A DNA stretch of 64,000 nt from DATBGO01 sp963840095 (GTDB lineage: Bacteria; Actinomycetota; Actinomycetes; Streptosporangiales; Streptosporangiaceae): contig CAWIXN010000005.1 of the NCBI GenBank assembly GCA_963840095.1, positions 62,001 through 126,000 of the forward strand. The letters are read 5' to 3'. Shown here one piece after another: positions 32,514 to 40,266 of the stretch. The stretch's first letter is position 1, and each line of letters begins with the position of its first letter. A model generated the notes under the pieces. It was not told where the DNA came from. It worked only from the letters and a program-made list of their open reading frames with translations, and searched no databases. The translations under genes and the position numbers were made by a program.

Positions 32514-33608
32514 ATGCCGAGTGATGCCGGGGCGGGGGCGCGCCCTGAGCCGCAGGGGGTCACTGCGGTCCTGACTAATGCCGCGATTTTCCTTGTGGTT
32601 ACCGTGAACACCAGGGCGGGGAGCGCCGAGAGGGTCTGCGGCCTGGCCGGCGACCTGAGCGGGCTGGTCCGGGCGGTCGGGTTCCGCGAGCCAGCGGGCC
32701 GCCTGTCCTGCGTGACCGGCTTCAGCGCGCCGGCCTGGGACCGGCTGGCCGGGCCGGCCAGGCCTGCCGGGCTGCATCCGTTTCGCGAAATAAGGGCCGG
32801 GGCGCGGCACGCCGTCGCGACCCCGGGCGACCTGCTCTTCCATATCCGCGCCACCCGGATGGACCTGTGCTTCGAGCTGGCCACCCAGATCATGGCCAGG
32901 CTGGAGGGCTCGGTCACGGCCGTGGATGAGGTGCACGGATTCCGCTATTTCGAGCAGCGTGACCTGCTGGGCTTCGTGGACGGCACCGAGAACCCGGTGG
33001 GCCAGGCGGCGGCGGACGCCGCCGTGATCGGCGCCGAGGATCCGGACTTTGCTGGCGGCAGCTATGTCATCGTGCAGAAATACCTGCATGATCTGGCGGC
33101 GTGGAACCGGCTGCCCGTCGAGGAGCAGGAAGGAATCATCGGGCGGACCAAGCTGGCCGACATCGAGCTCGATGACTCGGTGAAGCCCGCGTCTGCCCAC
33201 AACGCCCTGACCACCATCATCTCGGACGGTGACGAGGTGAAGATCGTCCGGGACAACATGCCGTTCGGCTCGGTGGGCAGGGGAGAGTACGGCACCTACT
33301 TCATCGGGTACGCGCGCTCGCCAGAGGTCATCGAGCAGATGCTGGTGAACATGTTTGTCGGCGCCCCGGAAGGCAACTATGACCGGCTGCTCGATGTCAG
33401 CCGGGCCGTGACCGGCGGCCTGTTCTTCGTGCCGTCGGTGCCCGTGCTGGAAGGCCTGGCCGACGGGCCCCCTACGGCCGCCACCGGGCCGCCCGGTACC
33501 GGGGCTGGGGCCGGGGCCGGGGCCGGAGCAGCCGCGGCGGCGCCCGGGGCCGGCAGCGGAGGAGTGCTTGAGATCGGCAGTCTGAGAGGAGCATCCGAGG
33601 ATGAATAA
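32514..33608 (+). CDS. DyP-type peroxidase with encapsulin cargo-loading peptide
   Basis: 364 residues, GGAGG site. The heme-peroxidase core shows the DyP signature GFVDGTENP (GxxDG, distal Asp), followed by GGSYVIVQKYLHDLAAWNRL and ALTTIISDGDE, a B-type layout. After the catalytic domain comes a flexible Gly/Ala linker (about residues 325-350) and a C-terminal tail VLEIGSLRGASEDE. The I-G-S-L-R-G element is the known targeting peptide that binds the inside of encapsulin shells. The next gene, overlapping by 8 bp, encodes that shell. It would consume H2O2 while oxidising an unknown substrate inside the compartment. Confidence 0.95.
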   Translation: MPSDAGAGARPEPQGVTAVLTNAAIFLVVTVNTRAGSAERVCGLAGDLSGLVRAVGFREPAGRLSCVTGFSAPAWDRLAGPARPAGLHPFREIRAGARHAVATPGDLLFHIRATRMDLCFELATQIMARLEGSVTAVDEVHGFRYFEQRDLLGFVDGTENPVGQAAADAAVIGAEDPDFAGGSYVIVQKYLHDLAAWNRLPVEEQEGIIGRTKLADIELDDSVKPASAHNALTTIISDGDEVKIVRDNMPFGSVGRGEYGTYFIGYARSPEVIEQMLVNMFVGAPEGNYDRLLDVSRAVTGGLFFVPSVPVLEGLADGPPTAATGPPGTGAGAGAGAGAAAAAPGAGSGGVLEIGSLRGASEDE

Positions 33609-34431
33609 CCTGCACCGCGAGCTCGCGCCGGTCTCGGCTGAGGCCTGGGCTCAGATCGAAGAGGAGGCAGCGCGCACGTTCAAGCGGCACGTGGCTGGCC
33701 GCCGGGTGGTGGATGTGCAAGAGCCGGGCGGGGAGGCGCTGTCCGCCGTCGGCACCGGCCACCTGCGAGACATCGAGGGGCCTGGCGAGGGGGTAGTGGC
33801 CCGGCAGCGGCAGGCGGCAGCCATCGTCGAGCTGAGGGTCCGGTTCGCGCTTGACCGTGAGCAGATCGACGATGTAGCGCGCGGTGCCCAGGATTCGGAC
33901 TGGCAGCCGGTCAAGGACGCGGCCCGTCAGCTCGCGTTCGCCGAGGACCGGGCCATCGTCGAGGGCTATCCGGCGGCCGGCATCATCGGCATCCGCGAGG
34001 GCTCGAGCAATTCGCCCATAGCGCTGCCCGCAGAGCCGCGCGAATACCCGAGGGCGGTCGCGCAGGCACTCAGCCAGCTCCGGGTGGCCGGGGTCACCGG
34101 CCCCTATTCGCTGCTGCTCAGCGCGGCCGCGTATACGGAGGCGGCGGAGACCAGCGATCACGGGTTTCCGTTGCTGGAGCACATCAAGCGGCTGCTCAAC
34201 GGGGAGATCATCTGGGCCCCGGCGATCAGCGGGGCGATCGTCCTGACCACCCGCGGGGGCGACTTCGAGCTGCACCTCGGCCAGGATGTCGCGATCGGCT
34301 ACGAATCCCACTCGGCGGCGCAGGTCCAGCTCTACCTGCAGGAGACGATGACCTTCCTGATGTACACCGCCGAAGCGGCGGTCGCACTGACCGCGGCCGC
34401 AGGGAAGGCGGGCGCGCCGCCGACGAAGTGA
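33601..34431 (+). CDS. Encapsulin shell protein, family 1
   Basis: 276 residues. MNNLHRELAPVSAEAWAQIE, then RTFKRHVAGRRVVDV, is the usual encapsulin N-terminal helix and cargo-binding surface; LRVRFALDREQIDDVARGAQ and EYPRAVAQALSQLRVAGVTG are also typical of the HK97-fold shell. SGAIVLTTRGGDFELHLGQDV followed by GYESH is the E-loop/P-domain end. Length matches T=1 family 1 shells (60-mers, about 24 nm). It overlaps the DyP peroxidase gene by 8 bp, so cargo and shell are translated together. Confidence 0.95.
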   Translation: MNNLHRELAPVSAEAWAQIEEEAARTFKRHVAGRRVVDVQEPGGEALSAVGTGHLRDIEGPGEGVVARQRQAAAIVELRVRFALDREQIDDVARGAQDSDWQPVKDAARQLAFAEDRAIVEGYPAAGIIGIREGSSNSPIALPAEPREYPRAVAQALSQLRVAGVTGPYSLLLSAAAYTEAAETSDHGFPLLEHIKRLLNGEIIWAPAISGAIVLTTRGGDFELHLGQDVAIGYESHSAAQVQLYLQETMTFLMYTAEAAVALTAAAGKAGAPPTK

Positions 34432-34455
34432 TCACCGGCGCCCGGAATCAAACGT

Positions 34456-34572
34456 CAGCTACAGTTAGAGACATCATGCGGCGCTTCGTGGTCATCCTTA
34501 GCTGCCGTAGCGGGACCTGATCAGGGCAGGCCAGCGACCCGCTACGGGATGTGGTGCTGGCCGTGAGCCTCT
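34456..34572 (+). promoter_or_regulatory. ilvE-upstream leader unit, copy 1 (promoter, leader peptide, inverted repeat)
   Basis: Holds a possible -10 (TACAGT at 34460-34465), the leader ORF at 34476-34520 and a perfect 10-bp inverted repeat CCGTAGCGGG (34505-34514) / CCCGCTACGG (34538-34547). The 5' arm overlaps the last leader codons, an attenuator-like geometry. About 95 bp are repeated at 35002-35095. Confidence 0.6.
34476..34520 (+). CDS. Leader peptide MRRFVVILSCRSGT, copy 1
   Basis: 14 codons plus TGA. Four consecutive branched-chain codons (GTG GTC ATC CTT) make it suited to sense charged Val/Ile/Leu tRNA by ribosome stalling. It is the first element of a unit that ends at the branched-chain aminotransferase gene. 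No strong ribosome site; the start is close to the presumed transcription start, so it may be nearly leaderless. Confidence 0.55.
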   Translation: MRRFVVILSCRSGT

Positions 34573-34678
34573 TTCCAGGCTGCCGCAACGGACGTGGCCT
34601 GGACGTCTGAGGCCCGGCTTTGCCCCAGCTGGGAAGCCTGGCAAACCAGTTTCATGCTCAGGGTCAGGAGTAAGTGCC

Positions 34679-34918
34679 GTGTCCGATCAGCCGCGCCCCG
34701 AAGTCACCCGCGCCGAAACCAGCCGCGCCGAAGCCACCCGCGCCGAAGCCACCCGCGCCGAAGCCACCCGCGCCGAAGCTGGCCAGGCAGCTGATGCGCC
34801 CGAAGATGCGCCGAGCGCCCTGCACGCGGTGCAGGTAGCCCTGGACCGCCGCGACAACGGTGGCGCCGCCGACCGCCCGGCCCCGGGGGCCGCAGCGGCG
34901 GACGGCGGCGGCCGGTAG
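34679..34918 (+). CDS. Small repeat protein with VALDRRDNGG motif, copy 1
   Basis: 79 residues, GTG start with CAGGAG 8 bp ahead. N-terminal half is a 5-residue repeat (ATRAE, five near-perfect 15-bp DNA copies), predicted charged helix. Then LHAVQVALDRRDNGGAADRP and a Gly/Ala/Pro-rich end. The VQVALDRRDNGG segment recurs in the second small protein at 35285-35416. No known domain. Its position between a branched-chain leader and ilvE suggests a role in regulating or tuning that pathway; this is inference. Confidence 0.5.
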   Translation: MSDQPRPEVTRAETSRAEATRAEATRAEATRAEAGQAADAPEDAPSALHAVQVALDRRDNGGAADRPAPGAAAADGGGR

Positions 34919-35001
34919 CGCGGGCTGGCCCGCAGGTGGTGCGAACCAAGCAGGCAGGCGCACGCGACAGACGCTGGCCGGATGGGCTACCATCGCTGGC
35001 A

Positions 35002-35095
35002 TCATGCGGCGCTTCGTATTCATTAGCAGCCGTAGCGGAACCTGATCACGTCAGGCCAGCGACCCGCTACGGGGTGAGGCGCTGGCCGTGAGCCT
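35002..35095 (+). promoter_or_regulatory. ilvE-upstream leader unit, copy 2
   Basis: Second copy of the leader unit, with possible -10 TACCAT at 34989-34994, leader ORF 35004-35045 and inverted repeat CCGTAGCGG / CCGCTACGG ending near 35070. The flanking GCTGGCCGTGAGCCT is identical to copy 1. Confidence 0.55.
35004..35045 (+). CDS. Leader peptide MRRFVFISSRSGT, copy 2
   Basis: 13 codons plus TGA, paralogous to the leader at 34476. The branched-chain run is reduced to Val-Phe-Ile, so if both act as stalling leaders they would differ in sensitivity. The 5' arm of the inverted repeat again covers the codons for Arg-Ser-Gly. Confidence 0.5.
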   Translation: MRRFVFISSRSGT

Positions 35096-35284
35096 TGAGA
35101 TCCCCTCCCGACCGCCGTCCCCGGCGGGCCGCCGCAGGCAGCAGGTCAGTGGCGGCGAGGCGGGCCAGGTGCGTGACGGGCCGTTGAGCCGGGCCGTCAC
35201 ACCGGAATCCTCAGGGCGGCGGATGTCGCCTCCAGCTGGCTGCCTGACCGGACACACTCGAACTCGGCGTCGGGAGAACGCACC

Positions 35285-35416
35285 GTGTATGAGACGTATC
35301 CAGGGAACCAGCCAGCCGACCACGGCGAGGCGGCGCGGCGCGCCCAGCAGGCCATCCAGGTCGCGCTGGACCGTCGCGACAATGGCGGTGAATCCGCCGC
35401 TGCGCGCGTGGACTAG
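35285..35416 (+). CDS. Small protein with VALDRRDNGG motif, copy 2
   Basis: 43 residues, GTG start with GGGAG 8 bp ahead. AIQVALDRRDNGGESAAARV mirrors the small protein of copy 1, while its N-terminus (VYETYPGNQPADHGEAARRA) lacks the ATRAE repeats. It ends 43 bp before ilvE, so all are likely on one transcript. It is too short for an enzyme; function unknown. Confidence 0.45.
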   Translation: MYETYPGNQPADHGEAARRAQQAIQVALDRRDNGGESAAARVD

Positions 35417-35459
35417 ACCCGTGCACCAGCAAGATCCGCAAAGCAAAGAGGAACCAGCG

Positions 35460-36575
35460 ATGACAACAAGCCAGGAAGCCAGCATCGGGTTCGAGATCCG
35501 CGTCACCGATCAGCCCGTGCCCGCCTCGGAGCGGGCCCGGTTGATGGCGGTACCTGGCTTTGGCTCGGTTTTCACCGACCACATGATCACGCTGGCCTGG
35601 TCGGAGGAGCGGGGCTGGCACGACGGCAGGCTGGAACCCTACGGCCCGATCACTCTTGACCCGGCGGCGTCGGTCTTCCACTACGGGCAGGAGATCTTCG
35701 AGGGGCTGAAGGCCTACCGGCACGCAGCCGGAACGATCGCCGCGTTCCGGCCGGATGCCAACGCGGCGCGGTTCAACCGGTCGGCGGCCCGGCTGGCCAT
35801 GCCAGCCCTGCCGGAGGCGGTGTTCCTCGAGGCGATCAGGCTGCTGGTGAGCCAGGACCGCGACTGGGTGCCTGCGGCCGAGGGCCAGAGCCTCTATCTG
35901 CGGCCGTTCATGATCGCTACGCAGCGCGGTCTCGGCGTCAACCGGCCCTCGTCCGCCTACCGGTTCACGGTGATCGGCTCGCCGGTCGCGGCCTACTTCA
36001 GCAACGGCGTGCAGCCGGTGTCGGTATGGCTCTCGGAGGATTACACCCGCGCCGCTCCGGGCGGCACCGGGGATGCCAAGTGCGGAGGCAACTACGCGGC
36101 GGCGTTCGCCGGCCAGATCGAGGCCCAGCGCAACGGCTGTGACCAGGTGGTATGGCTTGACGGGGCCGAGCACCAGTGGGTCGAGGAGATGGGCGGCATG
36201 AACCTGTTCTTCGTCTACGGGTCCGGCCCCGCCGCCAGGATGGTGACCCCGGCCCTCACCGGAACGCTGCTGCCCGGCGTGACCAGGGACTCGCTGCTCA
36301 AGCTCGGGCCCGATCTGGGCCTGCCGGTCTGGGAGGGCCCGATCTCGGTGGCGGAGTGGCAGGCCGGCTGCGAGTCAGGCGAGATCACTGAGGTGTTCGC
36401 GTGCGGAACGGCCGCGGTGATCACTCCGGTAGGCGTGGTCCGCGGGGTCGGGAAGGAATGGACTGTGGGCGACGGCACGCCAGGCCCGGTGACCATGCGG
36501 CTCCGCGACGAGCTGGTCGGAATCCAGTACGGCCACCGTCCGGATCCGTACGGCTGGATGCGCCCGCTGTGCTGA
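35460..36575 (+). CDS. ilvE: Branched-chain amino acid aminotransferase
   Basis: 371 residues from ATG 35460 with AGAGGAA; the frame is open further upstream but crosses the small ORF and has no better start. Fold-type IV PLP enzyme: VFHYGQEIFEGLKAYRHAAG, YLRPFMIATQRGLGVN, and the PLP lysine in GTGDAKCGGNYAAAFAGQ, then EEMGGMNLFFVYG and EVFACGTAAVITPVGVV. It interconverts Val, Leu and Ile with their 2-oxo acids. It opens the branched-chain supercluster and is preceded by the duplicated leader/small-protein unit, so its expression is probably coupled to branched-chain amino acid supply. Confidence 0.95.
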   Translation: MTTSQEASIGFEIRVTDQPVPASERARLMAVPGFGSVFTDHMITLAWSEERGWHDGRLEPYGPITLDPAASVFHYGQEIFEGLKAYRHAAGTIAAFRPDANAARFNRSAARLAMPALPEAVFLEAIRLLVSQDRDWVPAAEGQSLYLRPFMIATQRGLGVNRPSSAYRFTVIGSPVAAYFSNGVQPVSVWLSEDYTRAAPGGTGDAKCGGNYAAAFAGQIEAQRNGCDQVVWLDGAEHQWVEEMGGMNLFFVYGSGPAARMVTPALTGTLLPGVTRDSLLKLGPDLGLPVWEGPISVAEWQAGCESGEITEVFACGTAAVITPVGVVRGVGKEWTVGDGTPGPVTMRLRDELVGIQYGHRPDPYGWMRPLC

Positions 36576-36589
36576 GGTTCTCCGTCAGC

Positions 36590-36838
36590 CGAGCTGGCCT
36601 GGTGTGTCGAGCTGGCCTGGTCTGCTGAGGGTGGCCGGTGTGCCGAGCTGGCCGGTCTGTGGAGCTGGCCGGTCTGTGGAGCTGGCCTGGTGTGTCGAGC
36701 TGGCCTGGTGTGTCGAGCTGGCCTGGTGTGTCGAGCTGGCCTGGTGTGTCGAGCTGGCCTGGTGTGTCGAGCTGGCCTGGTGTGTCGAGCTGGCCTGGTG
36801 TGTCGAGCTGGCCTGGTCTGTGGAACCTGGCCGGTCAG
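36590..36838 (+). repeat. 18-bp minisatellite after ilvE
   Basis: About a dozen copies of an 18-bp unit containing GTCGAGCTGGCCTGGTGT, the central seven or so identical, edges degenerate (TGGAGCTGGCCGGTCTG). All frames are open on both strands, so long ORFs here are artefacts. The flanking 36840-37163 is locally AT-rich with no supported gene. Confidence 0.9.
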
Positions 36839-37163
36839 CGGAATCGGTCCAGCCAGGAGCCCGCGACCTCGCGGTGTCAACGATCGCCGGTTGCCCGGGC
36901 GCCGGTCCCGATATACGGCTGACCTAAACGACGATAAACCCGGTCCGCAAAGAGTCCGCCAGGACTTATCCCGGATTTGGTGCGTTCAACGTGCTAATTT
37001 GCCCCTTATGCGGCCAATGAATCCGGTATAAGTCATGGAAGATCTTGAAAAGTTGCAGCGTATTGGGCGATTCGTCGGGTTTCACGGGTCTTGGCGGGAC
37101 GGCGGGGTAGGCGCGAGCGGTGGCGGACGGCGGGGTAGGCGCGAGCGGTGGTGGCCGGGCTGG

Positions 37164-38099
37164 TTAGCTGCCGGCGGTGGTGGCTGGGCCGGTGGCATCT
37201 GGGCCTTCCAGGCCGGACAGCGCGGCGAGCTCTCGCGCGGCGGCGGCGACCGCCGGCGCGAGCCGGCGGCCGGGTGCGTGGCCGATCCGGCTGGCCGGGC
37301 CGGATACGCACACCGCGCCCAGCAGCTGGCCGCTCGCCAGTACGGGCGCGCTGACGCTGGCCACCCCGGGCTCGCGCTCGGCCACGCTGGCGGCCCAGCC
37401 GCGCCGCCTGACGGCGGCCAGCTCAGCCGCGGGCACCGCGGGAAACCGGTCGGCGTCGGCCGACCACGCCAGAAGTACCTTGCCGCCTGAGCCGGCGTCC
37501 AGCGGTAGCAGCGCGCCGACGGGCACGCTGTCACGCAGGCCGGTGCCCGCGTCCCGGGCGGCGACGCACAGCCTGCGGTCACCCGAACGCAGGTAGAGCT
37601 GGGCACTCTCGCGGGTCGCGTCGTGCAGCCGGGCGAGTACCCCGTCGGCGATCGCGCCAAGGTCAACTCCGGGATCAGCCCTGGCCGCCAGCTCGGCCAG
37701 CCGGGGCCCGAGCCGGAACGCACCGCCCGAGGTCCTCGCGACCAGGCCGTGCGCCTCCAGGGCGAGCAGCAGCCGGTGCGCGGTCGGCCTCGGCACCCCG
37801 CTCGCCTCGGCGAGCGGCCGCAGCGCCTGCGGGCCGTCCGCGAGCAGCTCCAGCAGGGCCACCGAGCGGTCGAGCACGCCGACCGCCGTCGTGCGGGCCA
37901 GGGCGTGGGCTCGGGCCGGCGGCTGGCGGCGCGGGCCCCTTGCGGCGGGCGGGCGGCGCTGGCCTCGGCGGGCGGGCGGGCGGCGCGCGCGGCGCGGGCG
38001 GCGCCGGGTTTGCGGCCGGGCGCCGACGGGCGTAGTGTGCTCATATCGTGGACAGTGTATCTCATTATTCGAGACAACCACTGGAAGCACAACGCTCAT
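37164..38099 (-). CDS. ltbR: IclR-family regulator, LtbR/NdgR type
   Basis: The IclR core starts around VGVLDRSVALLELLADGPQA: winged HTH with ASGVPRPTAHRLLLALEAHG, then the ligand domain with ATRESAQLYLRSGDRRLCVA, GTGLRDSVPVGALLPLDAGS and AEREPGVASVSAPVLASG. It closely follows the NdgR/LtbR pattern, the divergent regulator of leuCD in actinobacteria. The N-terminus is uncertain: the in-frame ATG at 38099 would translate the operator, and a better placed ATG at 38044 is in another frame over an Arg/Ala/Pro-rich low-complexity run, so a frameshift or a non-AUG start is likely. It senses leucine/tryptophan status in relatives. Confidence 0.85.
   Translation of the reverse strand: MSVVLPVVVSNNEIHCPRYEHTTPVGARPQTRRRPRRARRPPARRGQRRPPAARGPRRQPPARAHALARTTAVGVLDRSVALLELLADGPQALRPLAEASGVPRPTAHRLLLALEAHGLVARTSGGAFRLGPRLAELAARADPGVDLGAIADGVLARLHDATRESAQLYLRSGDRRLCVAARDAGTGLRDSVPVGALLPLDAGSGGKVLLAWSADADRFPAVPAAELAAVRRRGWAASVAEREPGVASVSAPVLASGQLLGAVCVSGPASRIGHAPGRRLAPAVAAAARELAALSGLEGPDATGPATTAGS
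38055..38080. promoter_or_regulatory. Probable LtbR/NdgR operator
   Basis: GTATCTCATTATTCGAGACA contains the inverted repeat TCTC-N7-GAGA (38060-38074) in an AT-rich island between ltbR and leuC. This is where NdgR/LtbR binds in related actinobacteria. Confidence 0.55.
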
Positions 38100-38127
38100 C
38101 GGCTGACTTCAGACAGGACCGATATCC

Positions 38128-39525
38128 GTGACCGGACGCCTCTTCGACAAGGTCTGGGACCGGCATGTGGTGGCAAGCCCGGAGGGGGAGCCGCCGCTGC
38201 TCTACATCGACCTGCACCTGGTGCATGAGGTCACCTCGCCGCAGGCCTTCGAGGCTCTCGAGCTGGCTGGCCGCCCGGTGCGGCGGCCAGACCTGACCGT
38301 GGCCACCATGGACCACGACGTGCCGACCACCGGGCAGGACCAGCCGATCGCCGACGAGCTCGCCGCGGCGCAGATCGACCGGCTGCGGCGCAACTGCGAG
38401 GCGCACGGCGTCACCCTGCACGGCCTCGGCAGCATGGACCAGGGCATCGTGCACGTCATCGGGCCGCAGCTGGGGCTCACCCAGCCCGGCATGACGGTGG
38501 TCTGCGGCGACAGCCACACCTCGACTCACGGCGCGTTCGGCGCGCTGGCGTTCGGGATCGGCACCACCGAGGTCGAGCACGTCCTCGCGACCCAGACGCT
38601 CCGGCAGGTCAAGCCGGCCGCGATGGCGGTCACGGTCGACGGCGATCTGCCCCCGGGCCTGGCCCCGAAGGACCTCGTGCTCGGCATCATCAGGGCCCTT
38701 GGGCCCGGCGGCGGCACCGGCTCGGTGATCGAGTACCGCGGTGACGCGATCCGCGCCCTGTCGATGGAAGGCCGGATGACGGTCTGCAACATGTCCATCG
38801 AGGCCGGGGCCAGGGCCGGCCTGATCGGCCCGGACGACACGACGTTCGGCTGGCTGGAGGGGCGCAGGCACAGCCCGGCGGGCCAGCTCTGGGAACAGGC
38901 GCTCGACGACTGGCGCGGCCTGGTCACCGACGAGGGCGCGGTCTTCGACCGCGAGGTCCGGGTCGACGCCTCGGCGCTGCGCCCGGCGATCACCTGGGGG
39001 ACGACGCCCGCACAGTCGGTCTCGATCGACGACGTCATCCCCGACCCGGCGTCGTTCGCCAGCCTGGCGCAGCAGCAGGCGGCCAGCCGCGCGCTGGCCT
39101 ATATGGGGCTGGAGCCGGGGACGCCGATCCGCGAGGTCGGAGTGGACACGGTCTTCATCGGCTCGTGCACCAACGGGCGCCTGTCGGACCTGCGGGCCGC
39201 CGCGGAGGTCATCAGGGGCAGGCGAGTCCACCCCGCGGTGCGGGCGCTGGTGGTGCCCGGATCCGCGCGGGTCAAGGCCGAGGCCGAGGCCGCGGGGCTG
39301 GACCGCCAGTTCACCGAGGCCGGGTTCGAGTGGCGGTCGGCGGGCTGCTCGATGTGCCTGGCCATGAACGGCGATACCGTCGCGCCCGGCCAGCGCTGCG
39401 CCTCGACCAGCAACAGGAACTTCCAGGGCCGCCAGGGCCCGGGATCACGCACCCACCTCGTCTCGCCTGCCGTGGCCGCGGCCACCGCGGTCGCGGGTCA
39501 CTTCACACTGCCAGGAGACCTCTGA
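38128..39525 (+). CDS. leuC: 3-isopropylmalate dehydratase large subunit
   Basis: 465 residues, GTG start. MTGRLFDKVWDRHVVASPEG, VCGDSHTSTHGAFGALAFGI, and the [4Fe-4S] cysteines in FIGSCTNGRLSDLR and SAGCSMCLAMNGD are all in place, and CASTSNRNFQGRQGPGSRTH is the aconitase-fold C-terminal signature. With leuD it isomerises 2-isopropylmalate, and also citramalate made by the cimA product encoded nearby. Stop and leuD start overlap by one base (TGATG). Expression is presumably repressed by the divergent LtbR. Confidence 0.96.
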   Translation: MTGRLFDKVWDRHVVASPEGEPPLLYIDLHLVHEVTSPQAFEALELAGRPVRRPDLTVATMDHDVPTTGQDQPIADELAAAQIDRLRRNCEAHGVTLHGLGSMDQGIVHVIGPQLGLTQPGMTVVCGDSHTSTHGAFGALAFGIGTTEVEHVLATQTLRQVKPAAMAVTVDGDLPPGLAPKDLVLGIIRALGPGGGTGSVIEYRGDAIRALSMEGRMTVCNMSIEAGARAGLIGPDDTTFGWLEGRRHSPAGQLWEQALDDWRGLVTDEGAVFDREVRVDASALRPAITWGTTPAQSVSIDDVIPDPASFASLAQQQAASRALAYMGLEPGTPIREVGVDTVFIGSCTNGRLSDLRAAAEVIRGRRVHPAVRALVVPGSARVKAEAEAAGLDRQFTEAGFEWRSAGCSMCLAMNGDTVAPGQRCASTSNRNFQGRQGPGSRTHLVSPAVAAATAVAGHFTLPGDL

Positions 39526-40133
39526 TGCCCGGGGTAACACGCATCGCAGGGCGCGCGGTCGCGCTGGACCGCGCCGACGTCGACACCGACCAGATCATCC
39601 CGGCCGCGTGGCTCAAGCACATCGGGCGCACCGGATTCGCCGACGGGCTGTTCGGGGCCTTGCGGGCCGACTCGGACTTCCCGCTGAACCGGCCGGGCGC
39701 CGCCCAGGCCAAGGTGCTGGTGGCCGGGGCCAACTTCGGCTGCGGCTCCTCGCGTGAGCATGCCGTGTGGGCACTGCAGGACTTCGGCTTCGCCGCCGTC
39801 GTGTCACCGCGCTTTGCCGACATCTTCCGTGGCAACTGCGTCAGCGCGGGCCTGGTGCCGGTCGAGGCCGACGAGCAGACCGTCGCGCGGGTGTTCGCCG
39901 CGCTGAGCGCCGACCCTGACGCGGAGGTCGTGGTGGACGTCGCGGCCCGCAGCCTGGCGGTGCCCTCGGCGGGCATCGACGCTGGGTTCCCGCTGCCGGA
40001 CTTCGCCCGCTGGCGGCTGCTAGAGGGACTCGACGACGTCGCGCTGACGCTCCGGCACGCCGACGCGATCGCCGGCTTCGAGGCGGGCCGTCCGGCCTGG
40101 CTGCCGACCGTTACCCAGGCCGGCGTGCGTTAA
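39525..40133 (+). CDS. leuD: 3-isopropylmalate dehydratase small subunit
   Basis: 202 residues. GRAVALDRADVDTDQIIPAA and KHIGRTGFADGLF open the swivel domain; ANFGCGSSREHAVWALQDFG and SPRFADIFRGNCVSAGLVPV are the substrate-binding loops of LeuD. Completes the heterodimer with LeuC, coupled by a TGATG overlap. The ilvB leader begins about 65 bp after the stop. Confidence 0.96.
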   Translation: MPGVTRIAGRAVALDRADVDTDQIIPAAWLKHIGRTGFADGLFGALRADSDFPLNRPGAAQAKVLVAGANFGCGSSREHAVWALQDFGFAAVVSPRFADIFRGNCVSAGLVPVEADEQTVARVFAALSADPDAEVVVDVAARSLAVPSAGIDAGFPLPDFARWRLLEGLDDVALTLRHADAIAGFEAGRPAWLPTVTQAGVR

Positions 40134-40200
40134 GCTGGCGGCTCGGCTATAGTTCAATGACGAGTAACGTCCGCTAGCCAGACCCAGGAGATACGCGAAG

Positions 40201-40239
40201 ATGCGCATCGATCAGGTACAGGTACTCCTCATCACCTAG
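40201..40239 (+). CDS. ilvB leader peptide MRIDQVQVLLIT
   Basis: 12 codons, ATG with AGGAG about 10 bp ahead, ending TAG. Six of twelve residues are branched-chain (I, V, V, L, L, I), with GTA CTC CTC ATC as a run near the end. Ribosome stalling there would cover the first arm of the adjacent 11-bp stem, linking Ile/Val/Leu tRNA charging to read-through into ilvBNC. Confidence 0.85.
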   Translation: MRIDQVQVLLIT

Positions 40240-40266
40240 CGCGAGCCCGCACCCAGGGCTCGCGCT

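Noticed and set aside
35051..35506. Minus-strand 151-codon ORF opposite the second leader unit
   Set aside because: It lies antisense to the small-protein gene and ilvE start, with no ribosome site or recognisable domain.
36590..36838. CRISPR array
   Set aside because: Units are contiguous 18-mers without unique spacers and no cas genes are present.
36604..37031. Plus-strand open frames with ELAWCVELAWCV or RAGLVCRAGLVC repeats
   Set aside because: They are simply the 18-bp minisatellite read in different frames; all frames stay open because the unit length is a multiple of three.
37035..37490. Plus-strand ORF starting MEDLEKLQRIGRFVGFHGSW
   Set aside because: The first 20 residues look unusual, but the rest is a Gly/Arg-rich shadow of the IclR gene, and no ribosome site or family was seen. 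It could be a remnant, but I cannot support it.
38065..39231. 388-codon minus-strand open frame antisense to leuC
   Set aside because: leuC shows every catalytic motif on the plus strand; the antisense frame has shadow composition.
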